Positions 17,550 to 24,419 of a stretch of 43,012 nucleotides of DNA are shown here, piece by piece. The DNA is from Herpetosiphonaceae bacterium (GTDB lineage: Bacteria; Chloroflexota; Chloroflexia; Chloroflexales; Herpetosiphonaceae): positions 1 to 43,012 of the forward strand of contig JABXJS010000197.1 in NCBI GenBank assembly GCA_013538855.1, given 5' to 3'. The notes under the pieces are model-generated. The model saw only the letters and a list, made by a program, of their open reading frames with translations, was not told the DNA's origin and searched no databases. A program made the translations under genes and the position numbers. Positions within the stretch are counted from its first letter, which is position 1. Each line of letters opens with the position of its first letter.

Positions 17550-17574
17550 CAAAAGCGGTGAGTTGATGCACAAT
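17546..17574 (+). promoter_or_regulatory. tRNA-Glu promoter
   Basis: A perfect TTGACA (17546-17551), a 17-bp spacer and CACAAT (17569-17574). The start point would be near 17581, nine bases before the mature tRNA 5' end. The -35 box contains the stop codon of the exonuclease gene. Confidence 0.75.
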
Positions 17575-17589
17575 GCACGGCGTCACCGC

Positions 17590-17666
17590 GCCCCCGTCGT
17601 CTAGCGGCCTAGGACGCCACCCTTTCAAGGTGGAGATCGTGGGTTCGAATCCCATCGGGGGTACCA
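17590..17666 (+). tRNA. tRNA-Glu (anticodon UUC), copy 1
   Basis: This 77-nt cloverleaf has acceptor arm GCCCCCG pairing with CGGGGGT. The anticodon stem CCACC/GGTGG encloses the loop CTTTCAA, giving anticodon TTC. The T-arm is GTGGG-TTCGAAT-CCCAT, and CCA is encoded. It has its own promoter and a strong terminator 24 bp downstream. Confidence 0.97.
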
Positions 17667-17690
17667 CCATTTCCTTGTTTAGGAGATGCA

Positions 17691-17724
17691 CAGCAACGCC
17701 TTGATTCAGGGCGTTGCTGTTTTA
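17691..17724 (+). terminator. Rho-independent terminator after tRNA-Glu copy 1
   Basis: A perfect 10-bp stem (cagcaacgcc/ggcgttgctg) with a 9-nt loop, followed by TTTTAT. It separates the two tRNA genes, so the second copy needs readthrough or a promoter I do not see. Confidence 0.85.
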
Positions 17725-17733
17725 TCCCTTCCC

Positions 17734-17810
17734 GCCCTCGTCGTCTAGCGGCCTAGGACGCCACCCTTTCAAGGTGGAGATCGTGGGTTCGAATCCCATC
17801 GGGGGTACCA
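17734..17810 (+). tRNA. tRNA-Glu (anticodon UUC), copy 2
   Basis: From the eighth base on it is identical to copy 1 (70 bases, including the encoded CCA). It differs in the 5' acceptor strand, GCCCTCG instead of GCCCCCG, which turns pair 5-68 into a U-G wobble. It starts only 9 bp after the T-tract of the preceding terminator, and no clear separate promoter is visible. Confidence 0.95.
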
Positions 17811-17814
17811 ATCA

Positions 17815-17855
17815 CCTGAGCGCACACGAGCTTTGTTCGTGTGCGCTCAGGCGTT
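17815..17855. terminator. Bidirectional terminator after tRNA-Glu copy 2
   Basis: A perfect 15-bp stem (cctgagcgcacacga/tcgtgtgcgctcagg) with a 7-nt loop, then CGTTTT on the + strand. It lies between the tRNA and the stop codon of the convergent regulator gene. Confidence 0.85.
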
Positions 17856-18668
17856 TTAGCCTAGCGCCGCAGGCGGCTGCATACGCCACAGCAGCTGGGC
17901 GGTGGCCGCATCGGCGGGGAAGAATAGCTCGACCGCTAGCTCGGAGAGCGTGATGTCCACCGGCGTGCCAAACACCATCGTGGTGCTGAATAGTGAGAGC
18001 AGGCCAGCCTCGGTGCGAAACTGCACCGGCAGCGCAACGCTGGAGAGCAGCGGCGCAGGCGGCGTGTGGCTTGGCGGCGGCAGCTGCGCATAGCCGCGCA
18101 GCTCAGCAAGCAGCGCGATCAGCTCGGCGTCGGCGGTCAGGTCGATCTGCTGACGCAGCCGCTCCAGCAGGTGCGGGCGCACCTGATCGAGATTCGCAAT
18201 GCGCGGGGCTAGCCCGTCCGGGTGCAGGCACACGCGCATCACGTTCAGCGGCGGCTCCAGCAGCGCAGGCGCAACCCCGGCCAGCAGCAGCGCAACGGCG
18301 CGGTTGGCCGCAACCAGCCGCCAGTGCCGATCAACCGCCAGTGCCGGGTATGGCTCATGGCCGCCGAGGATGTGCTCGATCGCCTGGCGCGCCAGCTCAA
18401 GCGCCGGGTCGTCGAGCGGGCGCTCCGGAAATATCGGCGCGTAGCCGGCGGCCACCAGCAGCATGTTGCGCTCACGTAGCGGTATCGCAAGCTGCTGGGC
18501 CAGATGCAGCAGCATCTCGCGGCTCGGCGCGGCCCGGCCGGTCTCCACAAAGCTCACGTGCTTGGCCGATACCTCCGCCTCCACCGCAAGATCAAGCTGG
18601 CTCATGCGCCGCCGCTGCCGCCACTCGCGCAGCATCGACCCGACCGTCTGTGACTGGGCTATACTCAT
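17856..18668 (-). CDS. XRE-family regulator with MmyB-like ligand-binding domain
   Basis: This 270-residue regulator has an N-terminal XRE helix-turn-helix (about 10-65; 'MSQLDLAVEAEVSAKHVSFV' with 'ETGRAAPSREML'). It is followed by an MmyB-type domain (about 95-265; 'ALAVDRHWRLVAANRAVALL', 'FRTEAGLLSLFSTTMVFGTP', then 'ELAVELFFPAD'). In known members the C-terminal domain binds small hydrophobic ligands, and the proteins often act on neighbouring oxidoreductase genes; none is adjacent here. The ATG at 18668 follows GAGGA. It is transcribed alone, with the 145-bp repeat array upstream. The target is unknown, possibly the palindrome at 19229. Confidence 0.9.
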   Translation of the reverse strand: MSIAQSQTVGSMLREWRQRRRMSQLDLAVEAEVSAKHVSFVETGRAAPSREMLLHLAQQLAIPLRERNMLLVAAGYAPIFPERPLDDPALELARQAIEHILGGHEPYPALAVDRHWRLVAANRAVALLLAGVAPALLEPPLNVMRVCLHPDGLAPRIANLDQVRPHLLERLRQQIDLTADAELIALLAELRGYAQLPPPSHTPPAPLLSSVALPVQFRTEAGLLSLFSTTMVFGTPVDITLSELAVELFFPADAATAQLLWRMQPPAALG

Positions 18669-18735
18669 CGCTGTTTATCCTCGTATCACGCTGGCTCGGC
18701 TAGCGCTCGCCGCTCGCACGCCATCCACCACCATC

Positions 18736-19170
18736 CACCTGCGGGCGCACACAAACGGCCGCGCTCGCCATCAGCGGGCGCTGCGGGAACATCGCGCCTG
18801 CCACCGCGCACCGTGCACCGACCGGACCTCCGCTGGAACCGCCGCGCACCATGCACGCCTCGCCTTCCGCCAGAACCATTCACCTGCGGGCGCACACAAA
18901 CGGCCGCGCTCGCCATCAGCGGGCGCTGCGGGCACATCGCGCCTGCCGCCGCGCACCGTGCACCGACCGGACCTCCGCTGGAACCGCCGCGTACCATGCA
19001 CGCCTCGCCTTCCGCCAGAACCATCCACCTGCGGGCGCACACAAACGGCTGCGCTGGCCATCAGCGGGCGCGGCGGGCACATCGCGCCTGCCACCGCGCA
19101 CCGTGCACCGACCAGACCTCCGCTGGAACCGCCGCTCAGCATGCGCGCCTCGCCTTCCACAACAACAATC
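18736..19170. repeat. Three 145-bp tandem repeats in a gene-free stretch
   Basis: Units begin at 18736, 18881 and 19026, each with CACCTGCGGGCGCACACAAA. Units 1 and 2 differ at about 4 of 145 positions; unit 3 is more diverged, especially after about 19135. Degenerate pieces flank the array on both sides. The unit is not a multiple of three and all frames are open because of composition, so I do not read it as coding. It fills most of the 18669-19322 gap between the regulator and the DUF2834 gene. Confidence 0.95.
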
Positions 19171-19228
19171 CGTATGAGCGCACATGCACTGGATAGGTAC
19201 CATCATAGCAGAGATGGCGCGGCGCTCC

Positions 19229-19273
19229 ATTACCTGCAAGGTAATTGTTTTGCTGGCCTGCGCAGGCTACGCT
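19229..19273 (+). promoter_or_regulatory. Palindromic operator-like site and weak promoter upstream of the DUF2834 gene
   Basis: ATTACCT-GCA-AGGTAAT (19229-19245) is a perfect 7-bp inverted repeat. It runs into TTGTTT (19245-19250), which with TACGCT (19268-19273) at 17-bp spacing could form a weak promoter. The placement over the -35 suggests a repressor or activator site. The regulator is unknown. Confidence 0.45.
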
Positions 19274-19322
19274 AGAGCGGTAGCACGGCTACGCATTCAG
19301 CGAACTTTACAAGGAGGCAACT

Positions 19323-19664
19323 GTGAAACGAGTGTATCTTCTACTGGCGATTGTTGGATCGATTGCACCCTGGCTGTTCTTTGGCGCGTACTTCGGCAGC
19401 GCGGGGCTGGACATGGGCGGGTTTGTGGCCGGAATGTTCGCCAACAGCGCGGCAGGCGGCGCAGCGACCGACCTGATCATTAGCTCGCTGGTGTTTTGGG
19501 TGATTATGGTGGTGCGCCAGCGGCGCGGGCAGGGGCCTAGCCCGTGGCTCTTCATCGCGCTCAATCTGCTGATCGGCCTCTCGTGCGCGCTGCCAGCCTA
19601 TATGTATGTGATCACCAAGCCTGCCGAGCAGCCGCAGATGCGCTACCAGGCCGAGCGCGGCTAA
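19323..19664 (+). CDS. DUF2834-family small membrane protein
   Basis: A 113-residue protein with three predicted membrane helices (about 4-25, 45-65, 75-98). The pattern fits DUF2834: 'VYLLLAIVGSIAPWLFFGAY', 'GGFVAGMFANSAAGGAATDL', then 'IISSLVFWVIM' and 'LLIGLSCALPAYMYV'. The GTG start follows AAGGAGG by six bases. The function of the family is not known; it is expected in the cytoplasmic membrane. A hairpin terminator follows, so it is probably a single-gene unit under the palindromic site upstream. Confidence 0.85.
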   Translation: MKRVYLLLAIVGSIAPWLFFGAYFGSAGLDMGGFVAGMFANSAAGGAATDLIISSLVFWVIMVVRQRRGQGPSPWLFIALNLLIGLSCALPAYMYVITKPAEQPQMRYQAERG

Positions 19665-19688
19665 GTCAAACGCTTTTTGGGAAACGCA

Positions 19689-19725
19689 GCGCCGTGGTTG
19701 ATCCGTCGCGGATCGGCTGCGGCGC
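19689..19725 (+). terminator. Hairpin after the DUF2834 gene
   Basis: gcgccgtggttgatccg and cggatcggctgcggcgc can pair over 17 positions (four wobbles) around a 3-nt loop. The T-rich tail is poor (TTGGCGTT), so termination is likely but not certain. Confidence 0.55.
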
Positions 19726-19731
19726 TTGGCG

Positions 19732-19759
19732 TTGTGCGCCCCGCACGCTGTGATAGAAT
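19732..19759 (+). promoter_or_regulatory. Promoter of the CmoM-like/MT-A70 pair
   Basis: TTGTGC (19732-19737), a 16-bp spacer and TAGAAT (19754-19759), 79 bp ahead of the methyltransferase start. Confidence 0.55.
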
Positions 19760-19837
19760 GCCGCCAGTGTTCGCGCTGCCTGATGACGAGCAGCCGTTTG
19801 TGTGTTGTGCGCTAGCGCACCGCTGAAAGGATCGGCT

Positions 19838-20626
19838 ATGAACGTTCCCGCCCACGTTTTCGACGCCAATGTTGAGCGCTGGCTCGCTGAGCAGGCCCAG
19901 CCGTGGATGCAGATCAAGCACATGCTCACCATGGGTCACCTGCAGCAGCATATGCCAAGCGGCGCGCTGCACATCCTCGATGCTGGCGGCGGCAGCGGGA
20001 CCGAGGCACTGCCACTGGCCGCAGCGGGCCACAGCGTCACCATCGTCGACTACTCGCAGGCGATGCTCGATCACGCCAGTGCGCAGGCGCAGGCCGCTGG
20101 GCTAAGCGCCCGCATCACCACCCAGCTCGCCGCGCTTGACGCGCTGCCAGCGCTGTTCGCGCAGCCAGCGTTCGACGTGGTGCTGTGCCACAACGTGCTC
20201 CAGTATGTCGCCGATGTGCCAGCGCTGCTGCGCGCCCTCGCCGCGCCGCTCAAGCCCGGCGGCCTGCTGTCGCTGATCAGCGCCAACCGCTACGCCATGC
20301 CCTACCGCGCCGCCTTTATGCAAGGCGACCTCGCCGCGGCCCAGGCCAAGCTCGACGAGCGCAGCGAGCAGGTCTTTATGTTCCCCGCCACCGTCACGGA
20401 GTACAGCGCCGAGGAGATCGGCGCGCTGCTGGCACAGGCTGGCTGCCGCCACATCGCCGACTACGGCATCCGCTGCATCACCGACTACTGGGGCAGCAAC
20501 GAGCAGAAGCGCGACCCGGCCACATTCGCCAAGCTCGTCGCGCTGGAGCAGGCCATGGCCGCGCGCCACCCCTACAAGCTGCTGGCGCGCTACTTCCACC
20601 TGCTGGCCCTGAAGCCGACCAGCTAA
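19838..20626 (+). CDS. CmoM/SmtA-like SAM-dependent methyltransferase
   Basis: A 262-residue class I methyltransferase. SAM motif I is 'HILDAGGGSGTEALPLA' (45-61), followed by the acidic motif 'VTIVDYSQAMLDHA' (67-80) and 'FDVVLCHNVLQYV'. The C-terminal half is close in pattern to Escherichia coli CmoM, which methylates carboxymethoxyuridine at tRNA position 34: 'GIRCITDYW', an LExxxAxxxPYxxL segment and 'LARYFHLLALKP'. The best guess is therefore a tRNA wobble methyltransferase, though other small-molecule methyltransferases share the fold. I start at the ATG 19838, six bases after AAAGGA, not at the longer frame. It is followed after 24 bp by the MT-A70 gene, probably cotranscribed. Confidence 0.83.
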   Translation: MNVPAHVFDANVERWLAEQAQPWMQIKHMLTMGHLQQHMPSGALHILDAGGGSGTEALPLAAAGHSVTIVDYSQAMLDHASAQAQAAGLSARITTQLAALDALPALFAQPAFDVVLCHNVLQYVADVPALLRALAAPLKPGGLLSLISANRYAMPYRAAFMQGDLAAAQAKLDERSEQVFMFPATVTEYSAEEIGALLAQAGCRHIADYGIRCITDYWGSNEQKRDPATFAKLVALEQAMAARHPYKLLARYFHLLALKPTS

Positions 20627-20650
20627 GCTATGATCACCGAAAGGAGCACC

Positions 20651-21304
20651 ATGACCAACCAGGAAATGAGCGCAGCCGACGATCTGCTTCAGGCCGTTGG
20701 GAGCCAGACGTTCTCAACCGTGCTGGCCGACCCGCCCTGGCAGTTTCAAAACCGCACCGGCAAGATGGCCCCAGAGCACAAGCGGCTCGCGCGCTACCCA
20801 ACGCTGACGCTCGACGAGATCATGGCGCTGCCAGTCGCGAGCATCGTCGCGGAGCCTGCGCACCTGTACCTGTGGGTGCCCAACGCGCTGCTGGCCGAGG
20901 GGCTGCGCGTGCTCGATGCGTGGGGCTTCTCCTACAAGACCAACCTGATCTGGTACAAGGTGCGCAAGGACGGCGGGCCGGATCGCCGCGGCGTCGGCTT
21001 CTACTTCCGCAATGTCACCGAGATGATCTTGTTTGGCGTGCGCGGCAGCAACGCGCGCACGCTTCAGCCTGGCCGCTCGCAGGAAAACATCATCTGCACC
21101 CGCAAGCGTGAGCACAGCCGCAAGCCCGACGAGCAGTACGACCTGATCGAGGCGTGCAGCCCCGGCCCCTACATCGAGCTGTTCGCCCGCGGCCCGCGCC
21201 CACGCTGGACCGTCTGGGGCAACCAGGCCGACGAGTACAGCCCCGACTGGGCCACCTACGCCAACCACTCGCAGGCCCCCCGCGCCAGCGCCGAGCAGCA
21301 CTAG
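20651..21304 (+). CDS. MT-A70 family N6-adenine methyltransferase (orphan)
   Basis: A 217-residue protein with the MT-A70 signature 'VLADPPWQFQ' (catalytic DPPW at 27-30). It also has 'LYLWVPNALLAEGLRVLDAW', 'YKTNLIWYKV', 'REHSRKPDEQYDLIE' and 'YIELFARGPRPRWTVWGNQ', the usual order for this family. Members methylate the N6 of adenine in DNA or RNA using SAM. The start at 20651 follows AAAGGAG. No restriction endonuclease is nearby, so it is an orphan; base composition matches the neighbours, giving no hint of recent transfer. It sits just after the CmoM-like methyltransferase. The nucleic-acid target is unknown. Confidence 0.9.
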   Translation: MTNQEMSAADDLLQAVGSQTFSTVLADPPWQFQNRTGKMAPEHKRLARYPTLTLDEIMALPVASIVAEPAHLYLWVPNALLAEGLRVLDAWGFSYKTNLIWYKVRKDGGPDRRGVGFYFRNVTEMILFGVRGSNARTLQPGRSQENIICTRKREHSRKPDEQYDLIEACSPGPYIELFARGPRPRWTVWGNQADEYSPDWATYANHSQAPRASAEQH

Positions 21305-21318
21305 CTGCTTGAGCCGCC

Positions 21319-21327
21319 TGCTATAAT
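21319..21327 (+). promoter_or_regulatory. Extended -10 promoter of the HAD gene
   Basis: TGC-TATAAT is a perfect extended -10. No good -35 is seen. It implies a leader of about 145 nt before the HAD start, with a GGGTTCA (21338-21344)/TGAACCC (21391-21397) pairing inside it. Confidence 0.6.
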
Positions 21328-21478
21328 CGCTCCAAATGGGTTCAATCATTCTCGCTGCTTATACTCATCCACCGACGCGCAGGTGCAGGATGAACCCCTG
21401 CCGAGGCCTGAGGCTGCGCCCCAAACCCGCACACCATTGATGGGCCGCCACTGTGAATTGATCGTAGAAGGAGCGTCT

Positions 21479-22096
21479 ATGCCGATCAAGGCCGTTGTAT
21501 TTGATATTGGTGGCATTCTGGAGTACACACCACCGACGGGGTGGATCACCGCCTGGGAGGAGCGGCTCGGCCTGCCAGCAGGCAACATCGACGAACAGCT
21601 GATGGATGTTTGGCGCGCCGGCAGCGTCGGCAGCATGACCGAGGCCGACGTGATCGAGCAGATTCGCACACGGCTGGGCCTGGACAACGCGCAGCTCGCC
21701 GCCTTTCTCGACGATCTGTGGGCCGAGTATCTTGGCACGCCCAACACCGAGCTGATCGCGTACTTCCGCAGCCTGCGCCCGCGCTTGCGCACCGCGCTGC
21801 TCAGCAATAGTTTTGTCGGGGCCAGAGCGCGCGAGCAGGAGCGCTACCAGTACGCCGAGCTGTGCGAGTGCATCATCTACTCGCACGAGGTCGGCCTGTC
21901 CAAGCCCGATCCGCGCATCTACGCGCTCACCTGCGAGCGGCTGGGCCTAGCGCCACACGAGATTATCTTTTTGGATGATCGCGAGCAGTGCATTGAGGGC
22001 GCGTGCGCTGCGGGCATGCACGGGATTGTCTTTCACGACAACGCGCAGGCCATCGCTGAGATCGAGGCGTGCATCGCCGCGCAGGCCAGCAGCTGA
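21479..22096 (+). CDS. HAD-superfamily (subfamily IA) hydrolase
   Basis: A 205-residue HAD phosphatase-type enzyme, cytoplasmic. Motif I is 'AVVFDIGGILE' with nucleophile Asp9; the usual second Asp is Gly, as in some YihX-like phosphatases. Motif II is 'TALLSNSF', motif III 'GLSKPDPRIY' and motif IV 'IIFLDDREQCIEGA'. The cap is the small helical type between motifs I and II. The ATG follows GAAGGAG by five bases; the longer frame upstream has no such site. Possible substrates are sugar phosphates or similar phosphomonoesters; none can be fixed from sequence. Confidence 0.87.
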   Translation: MPIKAVVFDIGGILEYTPPTGWITAWEERLGLPAGNIDEQLMDVWRAGSVGSMTEADVIEQIRTRLGLDNAQLAAFLDDLWAEYLGTPNTELIAYFRSLRPRLRTALLSNSFVGARAREQERYQYAELCECIIYSHEVGLSKPDPRIYALTCERLGLAPHEIIFLDDREQCIEGACAAGMHGIVFHDNAQAIAEIEACIAAQASS

Positions 22097-22203
22097 GCCG
22101 ACCACCAGCACGCCGCCGCTATGAGTCCACAGCGGCTGTCACAGCGACAAGCATCAGCCATTCAGCAGCGAGCAGCCCCGCTCGTAGATGCGTGGAGGTT
22201 TCT

Positions 22204-23364
22204 ATGGACTATCTCGATAGCGCGCTGGCGCTCCTGCGCAGCCGCGCCTACTTCAGCCAAAACGTCAACTGGGCAAGCATCACAGCGCAGGCTGCCGAGC
22301 TTGCCGCCGCCGCCCAATCGCCCGCCGACTGCTATGCGGCGATCCAGCTCGCTGTCGCAGCGCTCAACGACAACCACAGTTTTTTCATCGGCGCACAGGA
22401 CAAGCAGACGCAGGGGCCAACTGGCACGCCGCTGGGCTTTGGCGCGCTGATCATCGTGCCCGAGCTGGTGACAATCGAGGTCTTTCCAGACTCAGCCGCC
22501 GAGCGCGCCGGGCTGCACGTTGGCGATGTGATCGAACTGGTGAATGATCAGCCGCCACCAGCGGACGGCGCGCGGCTGCTGCGCCTCGACCCCGCCCAGC
22601 CAGCAACGCTCCAGGTGCGCCGCGGCTCCGAGCAGCTGACGCTGACGATGCAGGCCGCACCGATCACCAAGGCTCCGCTGCCACGCGGCGCATACCTTGG
22701 CGCAGGCATCGGCTACCTTGAGCTGTTTGTGCAGGGCGATCCCGAGGCCGCCCAGCAGTACATCGACACGGCCCAGCAGTGCATCCGCAGCGCGGCGGCG
22801 GCAGGCGCACGAGCCTGGATCGTCGATCTGCGGCGTGATCGCGGCGGCAACATGTGGCCGATGCTGACTGGCGCAGGGCCGCTGCTCGGCGACGGCCTGC
22901 TCGGCACCTTCATCGACGCCGACGGCAGCACCACGCGCTGGCTCTACGAGCGCGGCACAACGCTCTATCAGCAGGCACACATGGACACACCACAGGCGTT
23001 CATGCAGGCCAGCGATCCTGTGCCCACCTTCGATCCGCACACGACACCAGTGGCTGTGCTCACCAGCGAGCTCACCGGCAGCTCCGGCGAGATGACGCTG
23101 ATCGCCTTTCGCGGGCGACCGCGCACGCGCACATTTGGCGCACGCAGCAGCGGTGAGATCACCGGTGTCGCTATCCACGAGCTGAGCGACGGCGCGCTGC
23201 TCGGCATCGCCGAGTCCATCGCCGCCGACCGCAGCGGCCAGTCCTACGCCAGCGCCATCGAGCCAGACGAGCCGGTCAGTGTCGATTGGCTGCGCTGCGA
23301 CTCGCCGGCTGATCCTGTGCTCAACGCCGCCAAGGCGTGGCTCCAGGCCGAGCTACGCGCCTAG
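22204..23364 (+). CDS. PDZ-S41 (tail-specific protease-like) protein without signal peptide
   Basis: This 386-residue protein has an N-terminal helical domain (1-65), a PDZ-type domain (about 75-150; 'PDSAAERAGLHVGDVIELVN') and an S41 peptidase core (about 160-350). The core shows 'GAGIGYLELFVQGDP', 'IVDLRRDRGGN' and the serine motif 'TSELTGSSGEMTLIAFR' (Ser293 or Ser294). The lysine of the classical CtpA Ser-Lys dyad is not obvious in 'RTFGARSSGEITG', so it belongs to the non-CtpA branch or is weakly active. No signal peptide or membrane helix is seen, which is unusual because most S41 proteases are exported. The ATG follows GGAGG. The TPR gene starts 22 bp after its stop. Confidence 0.85.
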   Translation: MDYLDSALALLRSRAYFSQNVNWASITAQAAELAAAAQSPADCYAAIQLAVAALNDNHSFFIGAQDKQTQGPTGTPLGFGALIIVPELVTIEVFPDSAAERAGLHVGDVIELVNDQPPPADGARLLRLDPAQPATLQVRRGSEQLTLTMQAAPITKAPLPRGAYLGAGIGYLELFVQGDPEAAQQYIDTAQQCIRSAAAAGARAWIVDLRRDRGGNMWPMLTGAGPLLGDGLLGTFIDADGSTTRWLYERGTTLYQQAHMDTPQAFMQASDPVPTFDPHTTPVAVLTSELTGSSGEMTLIAFRGRPRTRTFGARSSGEITGVAIHELSDGALLGIAESIAADRSGQSYASAIEPDEPVSVDWLRCDSPADPVLNAAKAWLQAELRA

Positions 23365-23386
23365 CCGCTATCGAAAGCGAAACACC

Positions 23387-23869
23387 ATGACAACCCTTGA
23401 TGCCATCCGCGCGCTGCGGGCGCAGGGCCAGCACGAGGCCGCTCGCACCGAGCTGCTGCTGCTCGCCAGCGCGCATCCGACCGATCCGGCCGTCCAGTAC
23501 GCGACCGCCTGTGTACACGATTTTCTCGGCTATGAGCGGGCGGCCGTGCCCTTCTACCGCGCCGCCATCGAGCACGGTCTGAGCGGCGCAGATCTGCGCG
23601 GAGCCTACCTGGGCCTTGGCAGCACCTACCGTGCGCTTGGCGAGTATGCGGCGGCCCAGTCGACGCTGCTCGCGGGCCTCGCGCTCTTTCCCGACGCGCC
23701 GGAGCTGCGCGTGTTCCTTGCGCTTACCAGCTACAACCTTGGCGCACACGCCGCGGCCGTCGCGGCGCTGCTGCACCTGCTGGCCGACACCAGCGCCGAT
23801 CCGGACATTCAGTCCTACGCCCGCGCCATCCACTTCTACGCCGAGCATCTCGACGAGCGCTGGGAGTAG
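23387..23869 (+). CDS. TPR_5-type tetratricopeptide protein
   Basis: A 160-residue protein whose whole length fits the TPR_5 pattern: 'VHDFLGYERAAVPFYRAAIE', 'GLSGADLRGAYLGLGSTYRA', then 'LGEYAAAQSTLLAGLALFPD' and a C-terminal helical cap ending 'HFYAEHLDERW'. It probably acts as a soluble scaffold or binding protein; nothing indicates an enzyme. I start at the ATG 23387, 22 bp after the upstream stop; the ribosome site is weak (GAAAG). The longer frame overlaps the protease gene and is less likely. Confidence 0.82.
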   Translation: MTTLDAIRALRAQGQHEAARTELLLLASAHPTDPAVQYATACVHDFLGYERAAVPFYRAAIEHGLSGADLRGAYLGLGSTYRALGEYAAAQSTLLAGLALFPDAPELRVFLALTSYNLGAHAAAVAALLHLLADTSADPDIQSYARAIHFYAEHLDERWE

Positions 23870-23947
23870 CTTCGGCTGCACGACTGATGCCAGAACAGGC
23901 ATTTTGCGCTCCAATACAAGCACCATCAGCTATGCAGGAGTGCACCT

Positions 23948-24328
23948 ATGAACTACACGCTTGTTCCGTTCACCAGCGCGATGCTTGGCGCAGCCGCCCT
24001 TGGCTCACTGGGATTCTTTGCCGCCACAGGCGTCGATGATCCGCTGCTCACGCCGGAACGCTGCGCCTACCTCACGCTGGCTGCGGTGCGCCCGGAGGCG
24101 CGCGGCCAGGGCGTGGGCCGCGCCCTCACAGCGCACGGCCTGGCCTATGCCGCCCAGAGCGGCTACGCTTTCTGTAGCACCAACTGGCGCAGCACCAACC
24201 TCCAGGCTGCCCACTTCTGGCCGCAGCGCGGCTTTCAGCCTGTCGCCTACCGCCTGGTGCGCCGTGTCGACGAGCGCAGTGCTTGGGCCAACGGTCAGGC
24301 ATGCGACAAGGCACAAGCTGGCAGCTAG
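23948..24328 (+). CDS. GNAT acetyltransferase, C-terminal catalytic half
   Basis: 126 residues holding the acetyl-CoA binding core 'LTLAAVRPEARGQGVGRALT' (about 43-62), then 'STNWRSTNLQAAHFWPQRGF' and 'AYRLVRRVDERSAWA'. The last two segments resemble the C-terminal end of larger GNAT proteins of about 280-300 residues, so this may be a shortened relative; I infer that from memory of the family. The start is supported by GGAG seven to ten bases before the ATG. The protein should acetylate a small amine or a protein N-terminus, substrate unknown. It is an isolated gene with 78 bp before it and 91 bp after it. Confidence 0.75.
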   Translation: MNYTLVPFTSAMLGAAALGSLGFFAATGVDDPLLTPERCAYLTLAAVRPEARGQGVGRALTAHGLAYAAQSGYAFCSTNWRSTNLQAAHFWPQRGFQPVAYRLVRRVDERSAWANGQACDKAQAGS

Positions 24329-24419
24329 ACGCACAGTATTGACAGATTGACGCAAGAGCGCCATAGCCCGCCGCGCTAGAATGACAGCATCAAGCACATT
24401 TTAGCAAGGAGCTTTGACT

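Noticed and set aside
18736-19170. CRISPR-like array
   Set aside because: Units of 145 bp are similar along their whole length; there are no short repeats with unique spacers and no cas genes.
18463-19275. Plus-strand frame of 270 codons through the 145-bp repeats
   Set aside because: The repeat unit is not a multiple of three, so each copy is read in another frame. No ribosome site, and it overlaps the regulator gene.
19760-19828. 22-codon frame before the CmoM-like gene
   Set aside because: Starts right at the -10 box and has no ribosome site, so it is unlikely to be translated.
21445-21478. Cobalamin riboswitch because of GCCGCCACTGTGA
   Set aside because: Only this short piece resembles the conserved core. 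No B12 box follows and the gene is not a cobalamin gene.
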